Assembly: GCA_026260175.1 (NCBI GenBank)
Contig: JAKCWW010000529.1
Coordinates: forward strand, 42,696 to 106,695
DNA from: Reticulitermes lucifugus
Lineage: Eukaryota; Arthropoda; Insecta; Blattodea; Rhinotermitidae
Reading direction: 5' to 3'
DNA: 64,000 nt
Shown here: positions 23,790 to 35,770 of the stretch, piece after piece
Numbering within the stretch: the stretch's first letter is position 1
Layout: every line of letters begins with the position of its first letter
Made by a program: the position numbers and the translations under genes
The notes under the pieces: model-generated
What the model saw: only the letters and a program-made list of their open reading frames with translations
Told to the model about the DNA's origin: nothing
Database searches by the model: none

Positions 23790-25309
23790 TCATGTTGATT
23801 GCAGATTACTGATTATAATGCACGGAAAGAATAACTTAAATTGTATAACATTTATTATTACGTAGCCGGTATCCTCATAAGTGCGCTATGACAATCCATT
23901 TGTTACCTTGGTTGGCAGTGTTTTCTTGTCTTCTCTTCTTATTTGAATCTAATGTTGGCAGTTTTATGGGATTATATTTTGTATCTGAAATATTTGTGTA
24001 GTTATAAAAGCTTTTGTATAGTTTTTTCTGTATTTTAAAGTTTTAACGCTTTCCAATTTAGTAATTCTTACACACTCATATACTGTCAATTTGAATAATT
24101 CCTACACGGACAAGTTATATAGGATTTATGTAATCACTATTTTATGAATAACATTGCTGTATTTTATTACCAAAACATGCCTACACGCTTGAAGTGGACA
24201 TGGTCATGCCAAACCGCGTAGCATTTATATAACAAAGTTGTTGCAAGAAATAAATGTGCACTTAAACTCAGACAGGGATTTGGCATATATTATCATGCAA
24301 ATATCCTGATACAGCGCCGTGAGCAAGACAGAAAATACAGCCACATATAATTACGGAAGTGCAGTATAAAATTCACTGAGAAACACAACATTGCCTTGCC
24401 CCTGAAGCTTTGCATTTTCGATTCTCCTTAGATGGTAATACGAGCATTTAAAATCCAGTGGGGTACACAATTTGACAATGTTCAAAATTGTACACGTATT
24501 ATGGAAAGCTGCTACGGTGTTATTATTATTATTATTATTATTAGGATCTGTCTTTGTGTTTCTTTGAAAACCCGTAGAAATTTTAGGTGCATATTAATTT
24601 TCTTTGTTTTAAATTTATCAGTCATACAAAACCTTAAATATTCTTCCCGTCGAAGTATTTTTTGCTTGCTGGCTTATAAACAATAATGCCTATAAAAGTT
24701 AATAAGTATATTCGGAATCTATCTACATACCAAATTTCATGTTCCTAGACAAAAACAATAAATATCAAACACTGTGGGTGCAGGTTTTTATTTTCCTTAA
24801 CTATGCATCGTATAAAGGGCAAGATGAAATAATCAATAACTACATAGGAACGTGACGGAAAACGGGAATATGCCGTCATTAAATTGTTGCTTCAAACCAC
24901 AACAAATTTTAACTAGGCAACGTTATGTAAACGTGTTATTATAATGAAATATAAAACAAGAAGAATTAAATATCGTAAGTTTATGTTTATTTTTTGCCTT
25001 AAAATTTCCGTTACGCAAATGAATTCTGACAGTTTTAGCCTCTCTAAAGAAATAAGTTTCACATGATATGAGTGTAATTTGTAATTTTGCTTTAATTACC
25101 TGTCACGTAAATTTCAACCTTCTTAGCCATATTGTGTTGTATCACCTATGGCCTGTTGGCTCGGCCGAAATTCTTTTAAATAATCTCCGAAAGGGCAACA
25201 TTTTCGAAAAAACTGAAGTATTTATTTTTATTCTGTGGAGAAGCATTTTCTGTAACTTTTATAAACCATAGAAGAACTCAGAAACACATTATCATAAATT
25301 TCGTTAGGT
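23790..25309. other. unassigned; one ATT microsatellite
   Basis: It holds an (ATT)n run at 24521-24543. Open frames around it are chance. Confidence 0.5.
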
Positions 25310-25616
25310 ATTCATGCATTTTTTTCCAATGGCTCGAGAGCCCCTTGGGGGCATAGGCCGCCTCATTTTTCGAGGCTTCACGATCACACTTTTTAGACAC
25401 ANNNNNNNNNNNNNNNNNNNNNNNNNNNNNNNNNNNNNNNNNNNNNNNNNNGGACGAGGGACCAGCTCGTCGCAGAGACCTCTACCTGACAACACACAAC
25501 AATCACAAGAGACACATCCATGCCCTAGGCGGGATTCGAACTCACAATCCCAGTAAGCGAGCTGCCGTAGACCCACGCCTTAGACCGCGCGGCCACTAGG
25601 ATCGGCATTCATGCAT
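25310..25616 (-). mobile_element. tRNA-derived SINE (family A) with target site duplication, gap inside
   Basis: The insertion is bracketed by an exact 10-base direct repeat, ATTCATGCAT, at 25310-25319 and 25607-25616: the duplication made on insertion. The body on the + strand starts with a T-run (poly-A tail of the - element) and ATGGCTCGAGAGCCCCTTG, passes CGAGGCTTCACGATCACAC, then the gap, then GTCGCAGAGACCTCTACC, a reversed B box (GGGATTCGAACTC) and the reversed tRNA head ending CGCGCGGCCACTAGGATCGGC. The intact duplication implies a younger insertion than its neighbours. Confidence 0.88.
25402..25451. other. assembly gap, 50 N
   Basis: Lies exactly where the SINE family carries its CA microsatellite (compare 28651-28676). 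Confidence 0.99.
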
Positions 25617-25649
25617 ACTGCAAGTTATTTTTGACAGACACTAACCAAA

Positions 25650-25815
25650 CAAGGATTCTTTCCACAGATTCATTAGAAATCTTCCGTAGAGATTTCACAA
25701 AAATCTCTCCAGTGGATACCAAGTTGTTTCATGCGGACGGAGAGATGGACAGATGAGCAGACGGACTTACACCACTATGCTAATAGTCGATTTTTACAGC
25801 TTTGCGAGAGTGCGT
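25650..25815 (+). repeat. dispersed GGAC-type repeat, partial
   Basis: It contains TGTTTCATGCGGACGGAGAG and GCTAATAGTCG, both found in order on the - strand of 32800-33015. Same family as 6460-6870. Confidence 0.55.
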
Positions 25816-26196
25816 ATAAAGCAGAAATAAGAAGATTTTATGATTAAACGTACTTTATGTGTAACTTGGTGTGAAAATAAAGTTTTCAAACTGACATAAA
25901 ACTTAAACATATTTAGAAAATTTAGAGGTATTTTATAGATACTTTTTACAGCCATACAAAATTTATGTGGTATTTATTTAGTGGAACGTAACTTCTGGTT
26001 CTGATCGGTTATACTAAGTTGTTCGCGGTTTTCGTCGTTTCCTCCAAGTGAATCCTGTAATACTTCCTTAACAAAATCCATGACTCTCTTAATCTTATTT
26101 TCAGTGCTGCTCATATTTTATACGTTAATTAAATAAAATTGGGTTATAAATTACCACGCGGTTATGCACATAAGTCCAGCGAATAAAACCTTTAGT
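25816..26196. other. no recognisable feature
   Basis: AT-rich sequence with nothing assignable. Confidence 0.45.
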
Positions 26197-26242
26197 ACCC
26201 CCAACACGTTTCTGCCATCAAAGTGGTCATATTCAGGGGAGT
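26197..26242 (-). ncRNA. hammerhead-ribozyme-like motif
   Basis: On the - strand: stem I 5' side ACTCCC (26242-26237), box CTGAATA (26236-26230; the canonical box is CTGANGA, so one core base is changed), stem II formed by TGACCA and TGGCA around a CTTTGA loop with one extra A, box GAAA (26212-26209), a two-pair stem III (A-U, C-G, loop GT), then TT, and stem I 3' side GGGGGT (26202-26197). Stem I pairs over six bases with one G-U. The overall order fits a type I hammerhead with a tiny stem III, as reported for Penelope-like retroelements. The changed core base argues against activity. Confidence 0.45.
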
Positions 26243-28062
26243 CCCTTATCACATTGTTGTATAATGGATTACTTTAAAATGCTTGGTACGTAGTTCAAAT
26301 AAAACTAACACTTTTTACATACCTTAAAATACAAAACATATACTCTGTATAACATATAAGTAGTATGATATAAAAATCATCTTTCAAAAACCGTAACGTC
26401 AAGTTAGATATCGTGGAAGTCTGAAGGTAGTCGTGTGTAGTCGTATGTAATCGTGATGGTATCTAATATATAGCTTATTGTAGTTAGATGGATACTTCAT
26501 GGCTCCATACCAGTCACTGTCCTTATCACTCGACGTTTTATATCCTCGACATTTAAAAAAAGCGTAGTGAAATAGCATCGGATTTATCTCATACATTCTA
26601 CAATACTGTGCAATTCACATCACAACTTGGAAATACTACATCTCCCCACTTTGCTCATGTGACTTCAAACTACATGACTGCCATTATCAAAAAGTACAAT
26701 GTGCGGTTTAAATGATTCGAGAATTTATATTTACATATATATTGGTGAATAAAATCGGATACTTAAACATCCTCTGCGATAATAGATTAAAAATAATGGA
26801 TTACTGAGTTTTCAAGGCGTTATCATTTGCTGTCAGTAATCCGAAAATAACTTGAATGACCTACCGAATAAGGGAGGAAACATTCTAAGGTCGAAATGTT
26901 CTGAAATATGAAGAAATGTTGGAAACCTTGGGTTAATACAGAATCTATATTTGGAATTGACGTAGCTAAGTACACTTGAACCAGCGGCCAGTTCCGTGGT
27001 TCTCCTTGTCTAAAACTGCCCATATATCAACTGTCCCCTATTCTTTTCCGGTTTGCCAGTCTTCAGAGAAATATTGATAACCAACATTACGTCAGTGAAG
27101 GAAGCGAATTCAGGATGCAACACATGAAATGAAACTGTAATCTACAAACAACAAAGGTGTGCATGAGATTTGTAAGCAAAAGAACACAACTTGTTGGGTG
27201 AGGGGTTTGAATTGGGCACATACATCAAAAGAAAGGTGGGACAGGCACACGTAGTTTCTATATAGGCCCATACTTTGATCCTGTATATTGCATACGTGAC
27301 AGGAATATCTTACAAAATGCTAGCATAAAGGGACAGATACTCATATGTATTTGTAGAAATCGATACTCAATCACACAAGTTTCTTCGTACTTCTACCTAT
27401 TGAATGCTTCTTGCATGTCCACCATAAATCGAAAGGGAAAAGTGCATCCATGTTATAGGGCTATACATCGCCAGTTTACTCTGCAAGTGACATCCTGAAA
27501 TTTAATCAAGTGTTTTTGCATGCATCGTTTGGTTTTAAAAGAGAAAGTAATTCTCTTACATCCTACTTCAGTTTTTATTTTGGGAATGCGTGGCCGACTT
27601 TTCGGTAGCCTCACACGTAACACATACGTATGAACACACATGTACACACATCTCGTATGAGGATACACATATTCCTATTTTACACATTAGGACAAACAAT
27701 TTTTATGTCCATCAGAATACTATGTTTGAAACACGGTGCAGGTACAGTAACATGGTTGAAAAAACTGCTCAGCTTATGAAACACACGAAATAAACAAAAC
27801 AACAGCAATCCATATTCCTTGTGAGAGGTGTGAAAACTGCTGAAATTTAGAAAGAGTAACAATAAAGTTGGGTGAAAATTAATCTGGCGGCTAGTGCAAA
27901 GTTTACATATGGATGGAAGCATTATAATTGGAAGACCACTTGATGGGATAGGAAGGTAAGTAGGGAGGTACTAGATTTATTGCTTGAAAATATGTGTCAA
28001 TTCTACAAGTCCCCGTAGAAGATAAAAATTTGTTACATTTAACAGTTATATTACATATACGC
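26243..28062. other. no recognisable feature
   Basis: It includes an AC-rich tract at 27605-27670. Nothing else assignable. Confidence 0.45.
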
Positions 28063-28315
28063 TCCTAGTGGCCGCGCGGTCTAAGGCGCGGGGCTGCGGC
28101 TGCTGGCTTGCTGGGATTGCGGGTTCGAATCCCGCCTAAAGCGTGGATGTCTGTCTCTTGTGAGTGTTGTTTGTTGTCAGGTTGAGGTCTCTGCGTCAGG
28201 CTGGTCACTCGTCCACAGGAGTCCTACCGAGTGTGGTGTGTCTAATGTGTGATGCTGGAGCGTCGATAATGAGGAGGCCCTGTCCCACTAGGGACTGTTG
28301 CGCCATGTAGAAATA
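28063..28315 (+). mobile_element. tRNA-derived SINE (family A), best + copy
   Basis: The head GTGGCCGCGCGGTCTAAGGC resembles a class II (leucine- or serine-like) tRNA A-box region, and the B box is GGGTTCGAATCCC near 28122. The body follows the family order (GTCTGTCTCTTGTGA, GAGGTCTCTGCGTC, GTCACTCGTCC, AGGAGTCCTACCGAGTGTG) and ends CACTAGGGACTGTTGCGCCA. No long poly-A. This copy defines the family best in the window. Confidence 0.9.
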
Positions 28316-28588
28316 ATACGTAAACCCTAGTTATTTGAAAACGATAATTTTATTTTCACGCTCGCTAAAAATTATTGATTACTTTCTAAACCAGTGATAT
28401 TCATGAAAGAGGGTTTATCTAAAATGTATATAATTGAAAATGAGATGGGAGAACACAACTCTGTAACAACTTGTAACACACGTGTGCTGCGAGTGAATGA
28501 CACGCGGCAGAGTGGTGTTTATATAAGTAAGTTGCAGTAGAACATGAAAAGAAAATGTGTTTTATACGAGGGTTGACTTATTTTTTTT
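28316..28588. other. spacer between two opposed SINEs
   Basis: About 270 bases of AT-rich DNA separating the + SINE from the next, inverted copy. No feature. Confidence 0.5.
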
Positions 28589-28850
28589 CCAATGGCGCAA
28601 CAGCCCCTAGACGGCCAATACCTCCTCATCGAGGCTTCAGGATCACACTCAGACACACACACACACACACACACACTTGCTAGGACTCCTCTGGACGAGT
28701 GATTAGCCAGAAGCAGAGACCTCTACCAGCCAAAACATAACACTAACAAGATATAGACATCCATGCCCGTTGAGGGATTCGAACTCACAATCCCTGCAAT
28801 CGAACGGCGCAGACCCATGCCTTACAGACAGCGCGGCCACTGGGATCGGC
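28589..28850 (-). mobile_element. tRNA-derived SINE (family A), - copy with CA run
   Basis: Reversed family landmarks in order: CCAATGGCGCAACAGCCCCTA, CATCGAGGCTTCAGGATCACAC, a CA microsatellite at 28651-28676, GACTCCTCTGGACGAGTGA, CATCCATGCC, a reversed B box (GGATTCGAACTC), and a reversed head GCGCGGCCACTGGGATCGGC. It shows what the two assembly gaps elsewhere probably contain. Confidence 0.88.
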
Positions 28851-31834
28851 GGTGAATGATATATTTAAGAGGATTAAGTTGAGATTAGTGCGATAAAAAT
28901 AGGTGTGGTGTGAGTGAAGTGTACAGTAGGAAAGCGCTGAAAGACGAACTGCAGTTCTGATAAAAAGAAAAGCAGTATGCACCGCCGAATTATCGACGAC
29001 AGGCGAAAATATCTTATTGAACTTTAAACACCACTAAGTAAAAACAAGAGAGAATAGAATATTTATTAATTTTGATTAGTTACTTTTGTAAGAATAAGTA
29101 ATCGGGTCTTACTCATTGCAATAATTTAGCTTATATAAAACAAAATTAAAACACAAGATCCCCAGGTAAGCCTGCAAAATTAAAGGTGAAAGGCCTGCCT
29201 TATAATGCTTGTAATGTGTTGTTTCTTTGTACATTTAATGACATGTTTTTGCTAGACATGTTGCATTACAGCTCAATGAATGTTAATGTGAATGATTAAC
29301 TAGCGAGGACGTATTACATCCGAGGACACGCCTGGAGGGATTGAATGAAACAACGAAGATCCTGAGACAAGACAGCCGAACGCCATGCCGAGAATCGAAA
29401 CGGTTACATCCATAATACTAATCGGGAATGATATACTCCCAACCAATTTTTCCGTTGAACCAGCCGTAGGCCTCTAATTGAAGAGACCACCATATACAGG
29501 AATAAGTATATATAACATGGTGGTATACTATTTTAGTATAGATGGCCGAAAAGTGCATGGGGTAATAAACCTAGAAGACGAAGAGTAAGAAGACTAATAA
29601 GAAGACACCTTGCATAGGATCACGACTTTCGTACCAGCATTAAATTGCCAAACCGTAACAGTAAGAAAGATAAGACAACACGTTATTCCGTGGTTAGAAT
29701 TAATCTACTACTGGTCAGACATCCTTTGTGTTTTGTGCATACTAATACGGCACACAGAACACATAGCAGAATCGCAAATTCGTACAGAAACCATGCAGAT
29801 GTAACGTGTTCTGGATGCAAATGATAATAGCTATAAATCTATTTTATAATATGTCACTGAATAGTAAATAAATACACGTGACAATGCATTTAAAATCTAT
29901 GCATTAGAGTAATGTATTATGTAAGTGTTTTATAATCCAAGAGATGGTTGCAGGAAGCAGATTGCTAGAAAATGTGGAGATAAAAATACAAACGCGAAAG
30001 TAGATGTTAAAAGAGTGTAAAACTACTCGAAAAATGTAATATGATATTGTTGAAAGCATAACTCAGTAAATTGAAGTCAATGATTAAGCAAAACTTAGTT
30101 ACTATCACCAATGAATTTTGTAAGATAATATTACAACTACAGCTAAATATATTTCGTCCTTCACAGGGACAGAATGTGAAACCGCACATGACAGTATGAA
30201 TCCGGATTCAGACAGGATATTGCATCAAATCCACTGATGCATATACAAGTTTCTTTGAATTAGCCCATATGGGAGGTTGGTGACCTGTTCGTGTGTGACA
30301 TGACATGGAACAAACCTAGGTTGCAGAAGGAAAGCCTCGGCCATATTCATATACATCTGCCTGCAACTTCCAAAAATATGAGTGGAGCCAACATAAAAAG
30401 GGATTCTTTCTTCGAGACTGTAATATACCATTATTTTCATAAGAAATTTACACTATGAAAGATAGGTCTTGGAAGCTTTCCTTCCATATCCAGTCAGTGC
30501 GTGACACGTTTCAAAATTCAAGCAGTTTTCTTTTCTTCAAAAATACATTACTACAAAAAGCATTATTTTTCATGTGCTTGGAGCAAATTTTTCAGAAGAG
30601 TATAACACAATTTAGTTTCAGTTCCGTTATGTTGGTTCACTGCCATAACCCTTGTCTATGCCAGCAACAACTTTCATATTTTTCTGACAATTCGTGTTGT
30701 AATTTGAAAACAAAGCTCTTTATTTTGCCATCGACAGAGTCTGAAATGGCACTGGTGACGAGATTTATAATACCGATGAAAAAAATTTTGTCTTCAAAAG
30801 AATTTGTGATTACACAAACCCTAAATTTCTCACACGATCTCAAATGATTCGAAGAAGAGAAGGTGTGTCCAACTGAAATTAAAGTGTTCTCTAATTTTCA
30901 TTTCGCTTCACAGCTTTATTTTAATTTTAATTTTCTCCACCATAATAATTAATCCCTTTGAAGATTGATTTCTAGTTAAATCGCAAATAATACTTCAGTT
31001 TCTCTCCCACAAAGTACACAGTTCGTGTCTATTATAAAAACCGATCTTTTAATGGTGCACACGAAAAGTCTGTATTGTTCATGTGAATCACATAAAACAC
31101 ATAAATGCGCTGTGAGGCAAAACGCACATTTCGCTTGTATTAGAGCAGTGTGCACACACATTTAACACTGGGCTTTATATGGTTAAATGATCTATGGATA
31201 GTATATATTCTTGGTACTAATGATGTTTTCTCTGCTGTTTCAATTACACAGTGTCCTAAGGTGACAGGTTTTCGATGGTGAATTCCTAAGGTGGCATGAT
31301 TTCGATGATGAATTCAGAAGGTTTGGAAGTAGGAGGCAGACTATGTCTCAAGCTAAGATTCCAAGATACCTGGAAGGACTGAGAAAAATAAAGCAATAAG
31401 TAGTCAGGTTATAGGTCCAGACAAAAACAAGTGATTTCCGGACTGCTGAAGAATATGTCAGAAAATAAGTTCATATTGCACATATTTTGGATACTTTATT
31501 TTAAACTCTGGTAAACAGAGTTCAGATTTAATTGGATTGCTATTCGCTATTCTACTACACTTAAGCACAGACCCAGCCACCTAGGGGCGTAGCAAGGGGG
31601 TGAGGGTCCAGTGGTGTGGCAGCCCAGGACGGAAAATGAATGTTTCAAGTGAAGAAATTTGGTTTTCTGTACTCAAAAAATTTAAAAATTGTGAGCGCAA
31701 TAAAATTCAATAAACAATTGTGATTTTTTTAAACTTCATAATTTATCTTAGGGCCGGCCACTGTGATTACTCGTCCCGGGGGCCAAAATACCTACATACG
31801 TTACTGTAGCCAACATTGCTGCAGTGATCGTACA
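28851..31834. other. unassigned
   Basis: The 130-codon + frame (30455-30847) and its - strand overlaps have no known domain. On the - strand an open stretch at 30225-30420 follows a TATTACAG acceptor-like site, but I cannot name it. Confidence 0.35.
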
Positions 31835-32095
31835 ATGGGACGAGCTTTTCTGCTCCCTGTTGATGTAAGTTCGAAGTACGTGTTATCAGCCATCGTGTCA
31901 CAACTGTTTCCCTCTGGAGACCATCGTTAAAGTTGTGGATGCCACGATTTTGCTTCAGCGATGGAAATAGATTATAAAGACTCGGAGAGGAATTCCCTTC
32001 GTGCAACAACACGCTGTGACCATCAATTTGTTACGAAATTATAAGTCATGTGTAATTATATTGAGACCGATCCTCATACTCTAGTTTTCTATTAG
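31835..32095. repeat. dispersed repeat, copy 2 of a pair (first at 20075)
   Basis: It holds GTGTTATCAGC, TTTTGCTTCAGCGATGGAAA, GGAATTCCC and GACCGATCCTCA in the same order as the first copy. It may extend upstream to about 31750. Confidence 0.55.
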
Positions 32096-32799
32096 TTCGG
32101 TTAAATGGTAAAGAGTATACGCGCCAAAGTTAGAAGCAAAATTTCCAAACACACATTTCGAAAAAGAAACAAGAAATCTAAATGTTCTCAAGCGCCATAT
32201 TTTCTTACGTTTCATTCTCAATAAAGACACTTTAGACCTACATGTTACTTTCATGCTCCAGAAGCATCAAAGTGTGTGTATAATAGAGCTATGTCTTAGA
32301 AGTAATGCACAAAAACGGGATAGTTATTACTTCATACTAAATTCCTATACTTGAAAGATCCAAGAATTACCTCAAAAATTTTCGCTGTCATTTCATTTAT
32401 GGGATCTGAATAAAGCGAAAATAAATCAGGCAAGGAGAAGATGGTTTTGATGCATCGCATCACATTTCCTGTATTTAAGAACTGACAGCTGGACAGAGAC
32501 GAGAGCGAAAAGGTTAGGTTGCTACCAGATATATTTCAGAGTGAGCACCGGGTGTGACCGACAGCTAAGCGTTCTCTCATACGCGAGTTAACCTACGTCA
32601 CTAGTGACAGACAGCTTTATATATAGCAATATTGAAGGATGAAAAGTTTGTACGGACGAAGTTCGCATTTCATGAAACTTTCTAAGGGAATACTTACACT
32701 TAAAATATGTTTATGCTTTCTTTTACTCCCAGGCTTATGAAATGCCCAAATGTTCTCATTTGTGACTAACATTCAAACAAGCGGCAGATTTGTAGCGGC
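32096..32799. other. no recognisable feature
   Basis: Nothing assignable. Confidence 0.45.
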
Positions 32800-33015
32800 G
32801 TTAGCAAAAATTACGAAAAGCGACTATTAGCTTCGTCATGTCTGTCTCTTCGTCTATCCAACTGTCTGTCCGCATGGAACAAACTGGCTTTCACTGGAAA
32901 CATTTTAAAGGAAATTGTTATCTGAGTTTTTTTTTTAAATCTGCCGAGAAAATTCAAGTGTGATTAAAATCCGACAAGAATATCGGGTACTTTACATGAA
33001 GACCTATTGACATTT
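32800..33015 (-). repeat. dispersed GGAC-type repeat, - copy
   Basis: On the - strand it starts GTCTTCATGTAAAGTACCCG and proceeds to CATGCGGACAGACAG and GCTAATAGTCGC. It joins the left part seen at 6460 and the right part seen at 25650 in one unit, so it is the most complete copy. Confidence 0.6.
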
Positions 33016-33453
33016 ATGGTAATATTTTGCTGAATTCTTCTTAAAATGAGAAATGTCTCAGACAAAGTTGCAGAGCAAATCAAAACATATTTTATGCCCA
33101 AAAACATTTTTCCGAAAATCTTACAGTTTGTGAGATAATGTGGAAAAATATGGTACAGTCAGACTACACGCACACACTCAAAATATTTAATACATTACTA
33201 CTGCTTTTCCACGGCAACAGTGGTTATGCGAACGCGCCTCAATATTACGTTATACGTACATAGCGTGTCTTGCTATACATCACATAGATACGCTACTTGA
33301 TTAGTGCGTTGTGGTCTTAGTATTTACCTAGTCCAGAAATGTTTTAAGAGAGGAGCCAAGCCAACATATTCCTGTTGGATGGTATTTTACATTTTTGTAT
33401 GAGACTTGGTAGTCTTCACTTCGGTAGATCTGTTGAAACCAATTACTGTTACG

Positions 33454-33663
33454 GCTGATTATCATTCACCAACAAATGCACAAAGATAAGTTTGTCACTA
33501 ATTACTTTATTAAAGGATTTCCCCTATAAGTAATTCGGCAATCTATATTGCCCCCCCCTGAAGATGGCAATATAGATTGCCGAAATACGTATAGGGGAAA
33601 TCCTTTAATAAAGTAATTAGTGACAAACTTATCTTTGTGCATTTGTTGGTGAATGATAATCAG
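33454..33663. mobile_element. near-perfect inverted repeat around a hammerhead-like core
   Basis: Arms 33454-33552 and 33565-33663 (99 bases each) are reverse complements with only two mismatches that I can find, around a 12-base loop. The conservation is far better than in other inverted elements here, so the arms are young or kept alike. The right half holds the hammerhead-like motif listed separately. No open frame. Confidence 0.85.
33553..33596 (+). ncRNA. hammerhead-ribozyme-like motif, best copy
   Basis: Stem I is CCCC (33553-33556) with GGGG (33593-33596). Box CTGAAGA is at 33557-33563, fully consensus. Stem II is GGCAAT (33565-33570) with ATTGCC (33575-33580), six perfect pairs around loop ATAG. 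Box GAAA is at 33581-33584. A short stem III (ATA with TAT, loop CG) leads to the U-A cleavage position at 33591-33592. One unpaired T at 33564 between the first box and stem II is not canonical and recurs in most sister copies. The same bases are also part of the long inverted repeat, which would compete for folding. Confidence 0.5.
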
Positions 33664-35109
33664 TTATACAAAGATGCACGGTAAATACAACGTGAAGTAC
33701 TGTTACGGCATTTGAAACTATTGAGCCGTAAACAATTACCTCCAAAGAAATCATGTATTGAATTTTATCATTATAAATTTAAGTATTTAAGTACCTTATT
33801 GTTTGAACTGTTTGATTAAAATAAACATTATAAAATTCTTACAGAATTTCTCTGTATAGTTTTATATTAGCTACAGAATAAGAGACGAATTATAGTGTCA
33901 GTTCAGTTTACAACATCAGATCCTGCATAAAGAGCACTGGTAATGATAACTGATATATGAAAGTCGAAGTATGTTCATACAAACCTGTCAGAAGACGTCT
34001 TTAGCCGTACTGCTGCAAAAGCATGAAGTGCTGTTCCTCTAACAGTTACTGACACGTAACAGATAAGCACGTCCTCCAGAGGCACTAAGGAATCTTCTCT
34101 CTTTATGTGTCAACAGATTTCTGAATGCTTACAGCAAGCAGAGTCGATGATGGGCCTACATAAACAACCCCAAATCATTAACATGCAGAATACTGGTTGG
34201 ACTCGCAAACTAACGCTTCTGTATTGTGCTTCATCCCCAGCAGCCTGCAAGGTAATACCATGAATCAATCCTGCCATTCTGTGCACGTAATTTATACTAA
34301 CAAATAATGAAAGTTTTCTAAAGCAGAGGTTTAAAAGTTTGGGTTCGAGAATCTGTTGAGGCAAATTTGTACTTTATTTCATATGATTAACAGAAACAAC
34401 AAGGCGATAGCATAACATTTTAAAACGTGCTCGACATAGGTCCTCAAAACACACGAGACAAAATTTGATTTTTTAATTGTAGCGTCGTGGTTTTTTGTAG
34501 AATAAAAAGTAAGCTGTTGGTCGCGTGGCAGTAAGCTGTTTTAGCTTTGTAATGGCGATGATTAATGAACCACTGGAAGAAGGGTATGTTAATTTAGGAA
34601 TATATAAGGAAATAAACCATGGACAAAGCAACAAAAACTATAAAAACCTTTTTCTAATTTGTCACAGAAGGCAAACATGGCGACCGTGGGAAAATATAAA
34701 GCTATGCCTGAAAAATTTAACTTCTCAGTTTGTGTTAGTGCGAAAATTGTGAGCAAAAATATACAAACTCTGTGTATATTCTGTGTTAGCCTCGGTACTT
34801 TCACTGAAGACTCTAAACTCTACTGTTCCATCCATTCTTCCTACGGATTTTTTTTATCTTTGATGCTTCAAGTCTACTTGCATTTGTAACGGGATTAAAG
34901 ATAGTTCTGGGGGTGATATACCACTTTACCGACGTTAGTACTCTTCTAGCCCTCACATTTCATCTGCCATCACCAATATCAACCTCATGAATGACAATTG
35001 CGTTGTCATTAGAATTTGATTTAAATACCAGGACCATGTTTTACGTGGGGTTTACAGCTAAACCAATCGAAAATAGAATTGGGGTCTAAAATTTGTTCTT
35101 AACGTAATT
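33664..35109. other. no recognisable feature
   Basis: Open frames at 34110-34364 and 34525-34889 have no domain. Nothing assignable. Confidence 0.45.
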
Positions 35110-35330
35110 AAATCAAACAGGATAAAATTGACGGGACATGTAGCATGCATGGAGAAGATAAGACATTTATGCAATACTTTATGTAGGAAACCAGAAAGGA
35201 AGGGACTACCTCGAGGCTTAAAAGGAAATGTGAGAGTAAGGTTGCACTCGATCTGCAAGAAATTGAATGTTATAGTGAGCAGAGTATCATATAACTGGGA
35301 GACACCACTGACGGCATTTTTGTTTCTCTA
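35110..35330 (+). pseudogene. decayed LINE 3' end (C-terminus of the reverse transcriptase ORF)
   Basis: The + strand reads LTGHVACMEK, then a KPERKGLPRG block. These match, block by block, the WAGHVARMGE...KPEGKRPLGR pattern that ends the ORF of a LINE family very common in cockroaches and many arthropods. Upstream reverse transcriptase domains are absent (5' truncation, as usual for LINEs). Frame and several residues are eroded. Compare 55128-55495 on the - strand. Confidence 0.5.
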
Positions 35331-35614
35331 GACAAGATAATTAATTTTATGGTTCAATGAAGGCAGGGAAAATCTCGGCCAGCTAAGTCATTATAAGCGT
35401 GTCAGTGCCCTACTCCATGAGATTCCTTAGTACTTGCATTTTTGTCTGAAGATAAGCACCACAACCGTCTGGCATGTAGGAGAAATAGATGGAAGGTTGC
35501 CGCATTTCTTAGCCTCGGCTCTAGGTGGAACTGAGCAGCTGCTTCATGTTTTGGTCACTTAATCCAGCCAGAAAGAGGTATTGTCCGTGTATCTAAGCAC
35601 CTCATCACGAAAGA

Positions 35615-35770
35615 CTGCAAGTGGAGTGGAACTGTAGTTACCTTCTGTCAAAAGTGAGTGGTCCAGCTACACGCTCTAACAGCTTATCCCCGGGAAGAGA
35701 GAGGATTTGGCTGTGGTTAAAAGAGAACATAATACCGCAGCCGGAATTCGAGTACCGGGCATCCAGGCGG
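35615..35770 (-). repeat. possible family R repeat, diverged
   Basis: The translated + strand (SNSLSPGRERIWLWLKEN and PEFEYRASRRLLA) resembles the common repeat at 37735. Weak. Confidence 0.3.

Noticed and set aside
27035-27070. CTGAAGA, CTGGCAAACCG and GAAA on the - strand
   Set aside because: Stem II pairs poorly and no stem I or stem III is visible; no sister copy.
28063-28140. Functional tRNA gene
   Set aside because: The tRNA-like head is followed by a SINE body shared with several other copies.
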